64,000 nt of DNA from the NCBI GenBank assembly GCA_037954325.1, contig JBBMNZ010000028.1, forward strand, positions 8,885,001 through 8,949,000, written 5' to 3'. Of this stretch, positions 26,006-38,893 are shown in pieces. A program made the position numbers and the translations under genes. How positions within the stretch are numbered: the stretch's first letter is position 1; each line of letters begins with the position of its first letter. Origin of the DNA: Fistularia commersonii (Eukaryota > Chordata > Actinopteri > Syngnathiformes > Fistulariidae). The notes beneath the pieces were generated by a model, which saw nothing but the letters and a program-made list of their open reading frames with translations, made no database searches and was not told the DNA's origin.

Positions 26006-28600
26006 TTGAAAACCGGAATGGTAGATCTTGTTCACAAGGAGGGGATGACCAGTGGCTTGAGGGAAAAAAAATGCATTTGTGGTCAGAAGAGTCAGCAGAT
26101 TAAGTTAAAACCGCCCAAACCGTCACCCCCAAATATAATGATGATAATAAAATCCTGCAATCCTCGTGCTCATGAAACATAAAATTTGAAGCAACCACAG
26201 GACTTGTGGGGAGGAAGTTGCCGTGTAGATCTGGTCATATTTTTTTCATTTCAGAGACATTAAAATACATTCACGTTAGAGCAAATATTCAAACACATAT
26301 ATCAGATAAAAATATGGAATTTTTGTAATGTTTGCATCTGAAGTACTGCCTAGAACTGATTGTCAAATTAATTTTTATTGGAGTATTTATAGGTGCCTTT
26401 TCACATGTGGAGGGATTGAGATAATCTGAGCTCCGATCTGCTGACAGGGGTGTGCATAACTTACTTTGAGAATAATTCTGAACAGCTGTGGCACATCTGT
26501 CTTCATTGTGCTGAGGACGGAAAAAATATATACTTTTAAAATAATCACATACTAGATATTGGACAAGTTTCTCTACTCACAGTGAACCTACTTCAAATGG
26601 TAGAAACCCTCAACACAGTGATCTCTTACTGTAATGATTGTAACAATGGACGCCAAAACAATTTATTTCCCAACGTTGATGCAATAAACTGTGAATGCTG
26701 TTAAACTGGACTCTGTTGACCATCAAGAATAGGCCGTGGTCATTGCAGACATGTTAACATATTAAAACAATAATCACAAGGCAGACAATAAATTACCAAC
26801 GTGTCATAAAGAAAACAGGATGGGTTAATTTAGTGTCACAGCAACACACCTCCTGCCTCTCATCAGTAACAAGACATTGTTACCCTGTTGCTCTGTACGA
26901 TGAAATCCATACTTTGCTGTCCCCAGTGAAGCCAGGTGAGTAGTGATAAAATAATAAAGTGTAAACATACTGTCGTAACTAGATGTAAACAGTGCAGATA
27001 AATGTCAATAGTAGACAGAAAGTTAAACAGTATTAGAAATATGTATAAGTTAAAGTTCATTTCAGCTTTGAATGGGCAAACTCACTAAGTGCAGGTGTAG
27101 ATGTTATGCAGACTGTTTAAATAAACAATCAAGTCACATGAACAGCTGAGTACGGATGCAGAGGTAGTACATGGTTATTGACTCTTGTCAGCTGCTCATG
27201 AGTCTGGCGGCAGTTGGGTAGAAGGAGTTCTTTAGTTGTGTTGTTCTACATTTCGCTCTCCTGTACCTCCGTCCGAAGTATAGGAGTGTGAATAGACCGT
27301 GTTGGGGGTGGGTACATACATATATCAAGCCGGTCCTAAAATCATACTGAAGAACTGCACCTTTTCTTTTAGATGTCCATGCCTTTATTAACACCCTGCC
27401 CTGTCTGTGAAAAACACAATTTGAGATTCCAGAAAAAAAGGGAGTGGAATAAACATTCAGACACCTACAAGGCAACAGGGATTAAGAACCTTAAAAGCTG
27501 TCTTTTCCTCAGCGCCACTGTCCTTAAACCGTACAGCATTGCTGGTCTCACCACTGTCTTGTACACCTTTCCATAATTACATATTGGTATGGTTATTAAT
27601 ATTCAAACAAGGGCACATAGAATAAGAAGTATAGGGGTGGACACACACTCACGTACACGAGACTGGAAAACAAGCAAAGCTACGAATGCAGACTAAAACG
27701 GGGAAAGTGACGGAAATGAACCTATATAAATGTCAGGCCTTGGGGGGGAAAAAAAACAAAGATAAAGGAACGGACCCTGCAACTGGTCCGGAACCACAAA
27801 GATGACGAACGAAAAGAAAAGACCACCAGAGGGACCCGGAACACCACGAGTCCGATAAACACATGAAACCATATTACAAAACACTGCTCTAAAATAAAGA
27901 TCACGTGTTTTTACCTAGTTGGCAAGAGTGCAACCATGCAATTAATGTAAACAAGAACCGGTTTAACTTAATAAACAGTGAGGTGACGACCTCGGGCGGT
28001 TATCGGGAGGCGGCGGAGACCACGTCCCCGCCGGTTTCAGCGCCCCCTAGCGGTCGCGCCAGCAGCCGGTAAGCGAGACCGTCTCGGGTTCCAGCCGTTG
28101 CTGTAGGAAACAGCAGCGCGAGACCACAGTCCGACGGCAAATCCGCGTCAAGCACCGCTCCCGTGTTAGCATTGGCTAGCTAGCTGCCGTTCAGCGACCG
28201 CGCACTCACGTATAAAACATATAAAAGGGCGTTTGACACATATCGACGCGACACACACAGATACACAGCTAAACGCTCACACCCAAGCCGCATAGACGGT
28301 TGTTTTTTCCCCCAACATATCGAACAGAATGTGTTTCCTCTTACCTCGTCATACCGAGAACTCAGCCCGAACAGGCGGGTCTCCGTGGGGGAAGCATCAC
28401 CACCACGCCAGGCCGCAGGAACGCCGTTCAACGGGACCCCTGTGTCTACCGTAATATGTAAAACCCGGGTGCAAAATGTCTCAAAAACAAAAAATAAAGA
28501 CAGAAAAGTGTTTCCTCACGCAGGTGTAGATTAAATGGGCGTTACTAACCTGCTTGACACCGAGGCGGCCATGCAGCAGCGCCTGAGCCAATCAGAAAAC
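26006..28600 (-). other. ATXN7L3 first intron and 5' non-coding exon
   Basis: A donor at 28548-28549 ('aagcag' then 'gttagtaac' on the minus strand) ends a non-coding first exon starting near 28600. That exon contains an ATG in good context near 28572 whose frame does not join the main reading frame, so it may act as an upstream ORF. The intron holds a LINE remnant at about 27190-27600. The 27960-28700 part is CpG-rich. Confidence 0.5.
27190..27600 (-). mobile_element. LINE 3'-end remnant
   Basis: Minus-strand reading gives 'CRTTQLKNSFYPTAARLMSS' (near 27190-27255), matching the closing residues of many fish LINE proteins, preceded by degraded reverse-transcriptase-like sequence with stops. 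It sits in ATXN7L3 intron 1. Confidence 0.55.
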
Positions 28601-28700
28601 AAAACAACAGACTTCCGGCTCGGATGGTGACGTCAACAACGTAGGCCAATGGGAAGACTCTGACGACATTGAAGTGGAAAAGATGTCCCGGGGGGCCGGA
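27960..28700. promoter_or_regulatory. CpG-rich promoter of ATXN7L3, possibly bidirectional
   Basis: High CpG density with clustered 'gcgcc', 'cggcgg' and CG steps, flanking the first ATXN7L3 exon. An exon-like open segment begins on the other strand at 28683, so the promoter may fire both ways. Confidence 0.5.
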
Positions 28701-28751
28701 CAGAGGCTGCGCGGTGTCCCAGAACTATTCAAAATAATGTTGACTGCTCAG
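28683..28751 (+). CDS. Possible first exon of a divergent transcript (unidentified)
   Basis: An ATG in good context (purine at -3) opens 23 codons beginning 'MSRGAGQRLRGVPELF' and ending at a strong donor 'cag/gtaaggtt'. Its basic, amphipathic N-terminus looks like a mitochondrial or membrane-targeting leader. The only downstream acceptor I noticed that keeps phase is at about 29454, adding a short hydrophobic stretch and a stop at about 29516. I do not recognise the protein. In human a non-coding antisense transcript starts head-to-head with ATXN7L3, so this may be non-coding too. Confidence 0.3.
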
Positions 28752-28974
28752 GTAAGGTTGTCAGTAACATCTTCTGCAATCTGGTGTATTTGATGCAAAT
28801 CAATCTTTTCCAAGTATATGCTCCAGCCGTATGGTAAAAACATCTGAAAATGAAGAATGGAGGATTATTTTTATTATTAAAAGATTTGGCGTCATAACAT
28901 ATTCTTATCTAAAATACAACAATACAAGAAGCACATAAAGTTCTGCTTGTAGCCAATGTCAATGCTGCTCTCAA

Positions 28975-29342
28975 GCAAATCAAAGCACCCTTGTCTTTTT
29001 GTACTACACCGCTTTCCCCACCTCTTCTCACCAGTATTGTCTGTACAACATTTACATTAAAATTATATTTATTATACATCATTCAGGACTCATTATAATT
29101 TCCTACTTACTATCCACATCCCCTACTGTGCATCTGCTATTTCCATGACCATTGTATGCACAACGCATATCTGTCACTTCGTTTTCATATTTTTTTTAGC
29201 TATTGTACATAGTCTTTTTCAATTATATCTATATCCTTTCTTGCATATTTTTCTATTACTATTCAAACACTTTTTTCTACCCTGAAATGCTGCTGTGACA
29301 ATTGAATTTACCCATTGTGGGATCAATAAAGTCTATCTCATA
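28975..29342 (+). mobile_element. LINE 3' terminus
   Basis: It ends in 'cattgtgggatcaataaagt', a typical 3' terminus of a teleost LINE, preceded by an AT-rich 3' region with no intact reading frame. Confidence 0.6.
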
Positions 29343-29654
29343 AATTTGAAATCATAATTTTCCTAAACACCACTAATGCAACTATCTTTCCACTTTCATC
29401 TGATTTAGATTGTTCTTTTCCCCATTAAATTCATCTGTATTTTTGCAAAAACAGGAATTGCTTTATTATGTAATTTGTTATGTATTTGTGCTTGAAATAA
29501 CTTGTGCATTGAGATTTTGACATTCCAGTTATCACCTGGTATGCTAACTTTTGTTCTCACCCATTAAATGGGAGTAAACCCTTTCAAATCAAAATGGTTT
29601 GTATTTTCAATCCAGCAGTAACAATGATTAAAATGAACAAATTAATTTTAAATA

Positions 29655-29877
29655 TGATGACTGGCGCAGGTGGTAGAGCTATCGCCTTTGGAACTGAACA
29701 TTCCTTGTTTGATTTTTGGCTCCTCCTAGTGTGTTGAAGTGTTGTTGAGCAAGACGCTGAACTCCTAACTGCTGCCCTGGCGCTGGTGAACGGCATTCTT
29801 CTCCTAATGGTTCATCCATTTTAAGTTAATTACAGAGAACAAATTTCCCCACGGGGGGTAAAAAAAAATTATAATTA
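29655..29877 (+). mobile_element. tRNA-derived SINE
   Basis: A degenerate tRNA-like head ('tggcgcaggtggtagagcta', A-box-like; 'ttgatttttggct', decayed B box) is followed by the body 'gttgagcaagacgctgaact'. This is a familiar fish SINE. Not a functional tRNA. Confidence 0.65.
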
Positions 29878-30950
29878 CTGTACTCCTCTTTTGCTTAGCT
29901 GTTCTTACATGTGGTAACAATATTGTAACTGTGTGTTGAGTTTGGAAATAAACCAGCACATGATTTTAAGTTGCAAGAAAGGAAGAACTTATTATATAAA
30001 ACAACAAGTCATGTAGGTAGGATGAACACCTACAATACACACCCTTTGAGTGAACTTCAACACTTTATCCAGAACTCCTCCAAAATGATAGCAGAATTAT
30101 AATTAAGTTGGCCCATATATTTTTGATCATACTTCTGCTATGTCATGGTTTCTTTGATTCTTAAAACATACACACAACTGTTAAAGGTTTTTATTTGCCC
30201 AAATATTTGAACTACAATGACATAAGAACACCCTCAGCTATAGAAAACATCAAATTTTGTCAAATTATCAGCAGTACAAACTTGTAAAGCTTTGCTGTTT
30301 CAGATATCTCTATAAACCAACAAAAAGGGAGAACAAACAAATGAAACAGGTGAATTGTACCCCAAAGTCCCTGCCCCCAACCCCCCCACCCAAACCCACA
30401 TGTGAGAAAAAGACTCACAGGCCGCAGACATCACAGATGAGGGTTCACCAAATTAGAGAACAAACAAAAACGGTAACCACTCAATACAAAAAATCCTGTA
30501 TTTACAAATCAGTATTTGACCCAATTCCACTGGCGACTCAGTTCCCCAAATCCCTTTTACAAACGCCCATCCATCATTATCAGCTTCTTCTCGACCCCTC
30601 GACCCCCCTTTGTTATTCAAATAATAAACGCTGGTTTTTGTTTTATAGCAAGGAGCCTTGGAAATGGAGGGAAAAAAAAAGCAGTTGTAATCTTTTGTCT
30701 CAAGAGCCAAAGTGATGGAGGTTTCGTCAGCTGTTTTCAGGAGACCCATGACATGGCAGTACCAGGCAGGGGAAAAAAAAAAACAAACTTTGGGAACAAT
30801 CCCCCCCCAGAAAGACAATATCTACATTCATGGTGTTAGTATGATGTCCCCACACAGACACATACATGCATGCTGTAGTCACATCATCATGGTATGCAGC
30901 AATACACTGAAAAACAACACACATTAAAGCAAAAGTAAAACGCACACACG

Positions 30951-30982
<32 letters not shown>

Positions 30983-32853
30983 TGTATATACACAGTTCTG
31001 TGCAGGCATGCACACAAACTCACACAGGCGGATTCTTTTACATTAAGTGCATCCTTTTTTTTTCTTCTGGTGGAGATGGGGGGGGGGGTTAGGTGGGGAC
31101 CAGCGTGAGACGAAACCCCATAGGGATTTTAGTCTACACCATATAAAAAAGAAGCCATTCAGTTCCTCGCTCACACATGACTGCTGCAGGCGGTTCAGAA
31201 AAAAAGAGACGCTCAAGGTGAAAACAAACAGCTAACAGTAGCGGATTGAATAAACCGTAAAGTACAAAACTGTTCAGGGGACGCATACATATTGTTGTAT
31301 GGCATATTCTTTATAAACAAAGACAACGGATAAAATAAAATCGTTGTCCCTTCAATCATAAACTCTGGTCACATAGAGAACTGTTTATTACTGTCAGGAC
31401 ATAACAAACCCATTGGAACTGCTTCCGATCAGACACTTGCATGTCAAAACATGAAGTTTCTGAAAGGTGGAAAATTTCCACCGCGGACATGAAAATGAAT
31501 CTTGCAGTGCCTATAAAATAAATCCGCACCCCTAGTGATTTTATGCCCGACCAGATGCAGATGGGGTCAGACCTTAGCAAACCGATCTAAAGAAAAAAAA
31601 CGAGAACTCAACAGTCCCGTAAAGCAGTAAGTTTGCAGCAGGATTAAAGGTTAACGTACAGGGATTTGGAATATTTTTTAACTCATTCTAAAAGAAGTTG
31701 GCTACCTGGAAGCTACTGTTCAGGGGAAGGAAGCTTTTAAGGCACAGATAAGCCCACCAATCTTTTTTTATTTTTTAAGTCAAGGAATGGCACTGCTTTG
31801 TCTTGAGCACTTTGCTGAGGCAACAGAGCTCTTCGTAGAATTCAGCTTCAGTGGCAGCACTTTTAACATAAAATTGCAGTTTAGTTTAAAACCTCTTTGA
31901 CCCCACATCCTTCAGCTTATGTACGTATGCTTAAGGTCACCCTTTTTGACAAATTCACTGAGATCAAATTAAAATTTTGATTTGTGTATTTGAAATGAGT
32001 CGAGAGAAAAACAGTCATTATGTAGTACGTTCCTCTGATACTCTGCAACCATTTATTTGTTGTTTTGGGCTCAAAAATGTCAATAACTGATACGATTTGC
32101 AGCTCAGAACGCCACAGGAACCAACAATTTGTGGGCAGACAAAAATAGGTGAGCGTGTGATTGGATGAACAATCACCACAGGGGCCAGTCAGAAGAGGAA
32201 ATTATATATTGCAGTGAGAGCTGAAGGAACAACTTCCTCTTTGAGTCCTATCAAGTCACTTTGGTAACCACTACAGAGCCTCCGCCATTACAGATGCTGC
32301 TTCGGCGGACACGCCTGCAGCTGATTGGAGGAGGAACCTTCAGTGCGTAACAGTAATAACTGCAGGCCTTGTGAGACGGATTCCACTGTGACCTGACAAA
32401 TATGGCTGCTTGTCAAGGTTATCCAAAGTCCGAATTATGTTCACTTTGGTAAAACTTTAAAAAAAATAAAATAAAACAACTAAAATCATGACTGGTTAAA
32501 AGGGGGGTGAACATTTTATGGGCACCGCATCTTTTAAATGTCAATATGGGTTGGTAACAAATCTGAAACATAAATTTCCAGAAAAAAAAAAAAAAAAAAA
32601 AACATTCACAATGGCTTATTTTTTTCCTGAACAAAATACCACTTCTTTAAGAACCAAATGATAAAATCTACAAAAAATTGAAAACAGAGTACACAATAAC
32701 TTCCTGGAAAAAAAAATATTCACAAGGAAACATTCTGAAGAGTGCAATTTTTCAGTACCCTGCACCCCCCCCCCCCCCAAAGTGACGCACCACACTGTTC
32801 TTTGGCTCTGAAAAGCCTGTTCACAACTCTTGCCATATGTCTCCAATTCAAGA

Positions 32854-32888
<35 letters not shown>

Positions 32889-33241
32889 ATAGAACACTGG
32901 GGGGTATTTTACTACCCCAGACATTAAAACTCCAACCATAAACCATTGAACCTGCAAATCACGACTGAAGCCAGCAGCGGAAATGTTCATGGCATCGAAC
33001 CAGTGGGGCGCCGCTGGCCTGTGAGATGACTGTCACACGTGGGAGGGAATTAAGACGGGATCTGGGTAAATGAGCAGGGTCCCTCCCTGCAAAGAGTGGG
33101 CGAGTGTGAAATGGATGAGGCGATGTAGGGGCTCCCTCTGGTGGTGGGAAGAGAGCAGGGTTGGCACAGTGGCAGAGCTCCCTGGACCCTTGGCTCAGCT
33201 CAGCGCTGCTCAGTTCGTCTCAGAACGACGTGCGCCCTGTT
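29878..33241 (-). other. UBTF 3'UTR and downstream region
   Basis: No coding exon found. The part nearest 33241 is the UBTF 3'UTR, which may be long. Low-complexity tracts: (CA)n at about 30962-30982, poly(A) runs at about 32582-32602 and 32858-32878, a poly(C) run at about 32765-32778. The poly(A) site could not be fixed. Confidence 0.4.
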
Positions 33242-36200
33242 TCAGTCCGATTCAGAGTCTGATGTGCCTGCAGAATTTGACTCACTGCTGCTGTCCTCTG
33301 ACTTATTCTCCTTGTCATCCGCCCCGTCGTCATCGTCGTCGTCGTCGTCATCATCGTCGTCATCATCGTCATCGTCGTCGTCATCATCGTCCTTCTTAAA
33401 ATGAACCATGTTTAGTGCCTTTTAACAGTTACTTTAATTTATCTGAAAATTTGACAGAACATGAAGCAACTCACTTCATCGTCGTCGTCGTCATCGTCGT
33501 CGTCGTCGTCGTCGTCACTAGATGAGTCTGCCTCGGAGGAAGCCCTCTCCTGCTCATCATCTTCGTCATCATCCTCGTCATCGTCATCTTCCTCCTCTGT
33601 GTCCTGTGTCACATGTCAAGAGCGTGAGACTGTGAACTCCAAAACTCAAAGACTACTGCAGGGCCTTGTACGTTTTGCATGAGTGAGATGAATAAACCGA
33701 ATTGCCAGTAGGGGGCGCTATTTGTCCTTAAAGGAAAACGGCACGAGTTCAGTGACTTCAAACACCTGCCAGCTACTATCACACCACTGGCTAGAATAAA
33801 AAACAAATCTCAAGCTGCAAATAAAACTTGCAAATTACACTTGTCCTTTGAAAATGTATTTTCAGCCTAAACATGCTCAGTTTGCTGGAAAAGCTGTCTC
33901 CTGCTTCAAGTGTGGAACTTCCCTCACAAGGCCAAGGACGCTCCCTTCTCATGTAGCCAAACGTCAGTTTCGAGGAAAAGATCTTTTTGCTTTTTTTTTG
34001 AGGAGGCAACAATCGCTGATGCCCACATCTCGGAATTCGGCTACTCGGAGCAAAATGGCGAAGATGGTCAAAAAGCAAACAAACTGAAAGTAAGGGGTTT
34101 TCTGGAGGTGTTAAGCTATAGATATCAGAATAGTCAGCACTTACAGACTTCTTGACCTTTGCCTTGGGGCCTCCTGGCTTTGCAACATTTCTCCTTTTCT
34201 AAAAAAAAAAGGAAATAAATACACATTAATCATGTGATCTAAAAAATGCATGCTCCATTACTTCCCTAGGATTTCACAGGTCATCTGGTGCGAAAACTCA
34301 CCTGAGAATTATATTCTTTGTAAGTGTTCCTCTCTTGTGAGGATAAACTCTGTGAGGAGGAGAAATTGCTTTTTAATATTAAGTCACAAAGATGTTCACC
34401 CCCCATTGTTGTCAAATACGGGACAAACCCATCTTACAGCGAGCCACTGTTCCAGTTGGACTTTGTACTGCTTCTGCTTCTCTTCTGCTATCTTCTTGTA
34501 GCGATCCTTCTCCTTCAGTGGCAGTTTCTGCCAGCGGCTGCCAATCTCAGTCATCCTTTCCTTCATCGGTAGGTGATTGAGCTCACCGTTGGACAGCATC
34601 TCCTGAGAGAACTTCTGATATCCATTTCTGCAAAGACGGGAGAAAGCAAAGTTACGACTTCCACACTGTTGATAGACGTGCCCACATTGCTCCGAGGTGA
34701 TGAACTTACGATGGAGGTTTCTTGGGTTCACCCTCAAACTTCATCTTCTTCCCTGAGGCAATAGCAGCAGCAGGGGAGCGCATCTCACACAGGTCCCGCT
34801 ATCAAAGACCAACAGCACCACCATCAGTGTCATAGATGATCCACAGTTTACTTCAAGCAAATGTCAAGTTTTTCCTCCAACCTCATATCTTTTCTGGTCT
34901 TCTGCTGCCTTTTTTATCCACATGATCTTTTCCTTCTTCTCCATGGTACTCCAAGTGGCTTCCATTGCTTTCTGGGCTTTGGGCCGGTCGCTCTATAAAA
35001 GCAGAGATTTGCAGAATGAGATGTCTGGGGCAGCAATGACTATTTGTTTTTGTACTTCATCCGCTTACTTAACCTTCCTACTATCTTTCGTGTCCTACTC
35101 TGTTGGAGGTTTTACTGTGACTGGCAGAGTTGCATCATCACCTTTGATCCCATTTTTAAGAGCTTTATCGATTTTTTTTTCCATCTTTTGCGCACACCAC
35201 CGCAGTGGGTGCGCCCCCGACACAACCCTCCATGTGACATTAGAACATCCTGCTTTATAGCCTTCAGTTGCTTACCTAAGTCTCACTTTGACATCAAAAC
35301 CCCCCACTGTCTCTTTTAGCAACATCATAGCTTCCTCCTACATAGAGCCGGATCCATGGAACCGGTCCAACCGCCCCCGATCTCCCCTGTGTCTGCATTT
35401 CCTTTAGCATTCGTTGCTATGAACATTGTCCTTAATCTTTCGTTGTTCTCAAAGAATTAACTATATATGCATTTTGTGCTGCCAGCCTAATTTCCATACC
35501 CTACTTTTTTTCTTCCCAGACAGTTGCACAGCATCCCCCTGGGGTGTCACCTACCACATTTGTGACACCAACCCCCAATCACCTTTGCACTCTTGATAGT
35601 AGTACGATAAAGGGCTGGGCTGCCTCTCCCTTTTTATTTTGATAAGTATATTGGATTCTGCTGACATCAGAAGTAGTGTTTTTTTAGTCACAGAATGATC
35701 CTATCAGTCAACTAGGCTACTAAATCAGTACACTAACTTTGCTAAATTAAACAGGATCAGAGAATTAAAAACAAATGAAAAGTTATTAGAACCTTTAAGC
35801 ATTTTGCTCCTTCACCATTCCGTTTTAGGGGCAACTCATAGCTTTAAGGGTCACCTGTTGAAGAAGTATCTTTGGTGTAATGATCTGGAGCAGTACCTAC
35901 TCAGTACCTATTGTGTACCTTAAATCTTGCCATGTAGTCTCCTATGACACTCTGCTGCCAGATGTCTTGAGCGGTCTTGGGTGGGTCAGGCAGACGACTG
36001 CGATCCTCCCTCTCCTTCTTCTCAGACTCTGCCTTCAAGACCGTTTCTAGGCATTTGTACTTCTCCTGCATAAGCAAGGCGATGATGCCAGTTAGCACAA
36101 CACATCAAACGGATGCAACGGCTTGACTATCTTCTAAACAGCGGAAACCCAGAGTGGTTGTGCTCTTTACCACCCTTCCGTGACTTCTCACCTTCTTCTT

Positions 36201-38893
36201 ATCTGGTAACTCGTTCCACATGCGCGCCAGGAGTCTTGTGAGTTCGCTGTCAGAAAGATCAGGTCGTTCTTGTTGCAGTTTGGGACGCTTCTCCTCCGAG
36301 AAGATAAACATGGCTGAGATAGGTCGTTTGGGTTTTTCTGGAGTTGCCTGAAAAGAGGAGATCAGACAATGCCGTCCAGATCCATGTAAAGTTAGATTTG
36401 CCAAAGGTCGTTCTTTCATAAATACGGTGCTTAATTGAGGCTGTGCATTACACAACAGTTATGTCAGACTTCACGTTTCAGTGATGAAAATCAAATAAAG
36501 TGCTGCATTTCTGGTTCACCTTTGCTTTAGAGTTCTTTTTGGATGCGGGACTGCTGGCCCCTGTGCCTCTCTTAAAACCGACCTTCTCCTCACCCAAGAC
36601 CCGCTGCTGTTCCTCCTCTGACAAACCCTGGATTCGGTGTAGATGTGCATTTATTAGTTATTCAAAGCAATGAAAAGCTTGTGACTGGAAAACAGGACAC
36701 ATTAAGTGAAAGTTTGCAGGTACTGAAACTTACACTGAGAAATCTGTTCATCTCAATTTCAAACTCCTTCTTCCTCTGAAGGAGAAAACAAAGGGTGCCA
36801 TTGAGACAGAAGCGGTACACCTTTCTCTTTGTTAATACAAGATGATGCTTCAGACCTCACCTGCTCACAACGTTTCTGGTAGGCGTCCTTCTCGTTCTGT
36901 TTTAGCAGCTTCCACCTTTGGCTGCACATCACCATGCGCTCTGTACTGGGCACGTCCTTCATGCTTGACATCAGCTCGGCACAGAACATGGAGTAACCAT
37001 TCCTGAAAGCCCGAATGTGTGATATGTCACGTTCAAACATGTCGCTCAAAGCAGTTTTCTGCAGCATGCGGGATAACTTTGAGCGGGACTCACGGAGGAG
37101 GTTTGTCTGGTCTGCCATCAGATTTGTCTTTCAGGTGCCGCTCAGCCTTTGTCAGGGTGGACTTCACAATGTCTTCTTGGGTGAGGTTGAGCTCTGGATG
37201 CTGCTGGATGTACCCACGCATGGTCTCCTGCACACAAACCCATCATTAACAGTGACAAAAGCATTCCCACTGACCCAACACATTTTTTTCCCCACCGGCT
37301 ACGGGCAAGCTCTCGCCATGGCTTCACCTCGTATTGCTTCTGTTGCTCCAAGGACTTGGAGATCCACTTCAGTCTCTTTTTGTCAGACAGCTGCGTCCAC
37401 TGCTTCCCAAGGCTGTCCTTAATGTCCTTCGTGGTTGCCTGGTGTCACACACATAAAAATGAAACTGCCTGATGTGGAAGAGTAATTAGCCTGTTTGTTT
37501 GCAACTGGAACCTACATCTGGGTGTCCTTTGAGGAAAGCCTTTTTTTCATGGTTGTACCACAGCTGCTGCGGAGTCTTGGGCTTCTCTGGTACATTTGAG
37601 CCTTTCTTGGCCATGCTTTCCACCAGGTCTGGGTGTTCTTCTCTACATGTCAAACACATTTTGCATAAGAAATGAATTACAGCTGAAGACAGGTTACATT
37701 CCTACGTGATAGCCTCAGAATGAAAATGATTATATGTAGAAAGGGGGGGGGGGTTGTCTCACCGGAACTTCATCATGCTTTGTACAAACGATGATTTGTC
37801 TCTTAAGAAGTCGTCAACATATTTTTTCTATGAACACAAAGACAGTGTGGCAGACGTGTGAGCAACAGTACAGCACTGAGTTGATTAAGGAAAAAAAAAC
37901 ACTTCAATATTGGGAGGAAATGCATGACTGCCATACATCTGTGGATGTAAACATTTCAATTGAAATTGGCAATTTCATAGCCTTACAACTGCAGACAAAA
38001 GGATATTTTAATCAGCAATATTTATTCCGGCTAACCTTTTTTTTGTCTGGTAGCTCCCTGTACTTCTTGGAGAGGATTTTAGTTAAGTCCAAGTTGCTCA
38101 TCTCAGGGTGCAACTTTGCATATTTTGCCCTCTTTTCCATGAAGAAGCGGAAATATGGAGTCAGGGGCTTTTTGGGGAAATCGGGGTGCTTCTGTGTATC
38201 AAAGGGGAAAGAAAGTTAATGAAGACCAACCAGTTTATCACAGGAGGTCATTGGAAAGATCTGCTATTTTACCTTTAATTTCTTGCCCTTATAAGGGTTT
38301 TTGATGAAGTCCTGAGCATCAAATATCAGCTCTGTCAGGGTTCGGAATTTACGGATCTGTGACAGAAATCGACAAACGCATTCGATTATACATAAAATTG
38401 ATGTTTCAAAACCAGCAACCCCCGTCATCAGACCCCCGCTCACCTCTTTAGACACCTCTTGCCACTTTTGCTTACACATCTCTGCTGTGTAAGAATTGAA
38501 GGCCACTTTCTTCCAGTCCAGGTGAGACTCTGACGTTTTGTATTTGGTCAGGTCTTTGGGGGGCAGCGCCACTTTCATGGCATCCAGCAGTTTCAGCAGG
38601 TCATCCTGAGCCCACACTGGAGATGTGCAGAGGATAAGCAACAAAACAAGTTGGAAAAGGGAAAGTGTTGTCTAAATTGTTGAAAACGTTGGCTAAATTT
38701 CTGCTTAGGTACTGGAGGATGTGCTTAAAATGTAGTATAATTTAACCCATAGGCCGGTTTCTTTGTACATATGAGAATTAACACTTTGATGCCTGCATCT
38801 GTTATGTCGCTTCTGTGACTCGTTGAAATTCAACATTTAAATATAAATAGAAGAACCTTGGTCTTGGGATGTCGCCTCCATGTCTCCATTCAT
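33242..38893 (-). CDS. ubtf: UBTF/UBF, RNA polymerase I HMG-box transcription factor, 20 coding exons
   Basis: Family role: binds rDNA promoters and bodies in the nucleolus, opening chromatin and recruiting SL1. Exons: 38857-38893, 38444-38616, 38273-38356, 38036-38191, 37763-37827, 37516-37642, 37328-37438, 37094-37227, 36861-37002, 36734-36775, 36520-36627, 36192-36347, 35919-36065, 34882-34992, 34710-34798, 34438-34627, 34302-34349, 34145-34198, 33475-33603, 33242-33394. Phases agree throughout: 751 residues (human 764). The dimerisation region lies at about 1-100; six HMG boxes follow from about 105 ('KKPLTPYFRFFMEKR'), 190 ('EKPKTPQQLWYNHEKK'), 293, 395 ('EKPKRPISAMFIFSEEKR'), 470 ('AQDIWQQSVIGDY') and 557 ('NGYQKFSQEML'). 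The tail is acidic and almost pure aspartate in two stretches, ending 'SAGTSDSESD'. The start at 38893 matches the conserved 'MNG' N-terminus. One alternative exon beyond those listed cannot be excluded. Confidence 0.95.
33300..33394 (-). repeat. GAC/GAT triplet repeat coding poly-Asp (UBTF last exon)
   Basis: A run of about 20 consecutive Asp codons mixing GAC and GAT. It reads as CATCGTC-type triplets on the plus strand, where a poly-Ser frame is only its shadow. Confidence 0.9.
33475..33525 (-). repeat. GAC triplet repeat coding poly-Asp (UBTF penultimate exon)
   Basis: A second Asp run in frame, separated from the first by an intron and by a Glu/Asp/Ser segment. Confidence 0.9.
34993..35918 (-). 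other. Largest coding-region intron of UBTF, repeat-bearing
   Basis: This 926-base intron is far larger than its neighbours (mostly 80-350 bases). Its composition (35080-35700) suggests an old retroelement insertion, but no diagnostic motif let me name it. No exon seen. Confidence 0.5.

Noticed and set aside
33070..33404. Poly-Ser and Arg/His-rich open frames on the plus strand
   Set aside because: Shadows of the poly-Asp triplet repeat in the last UBTF exon.
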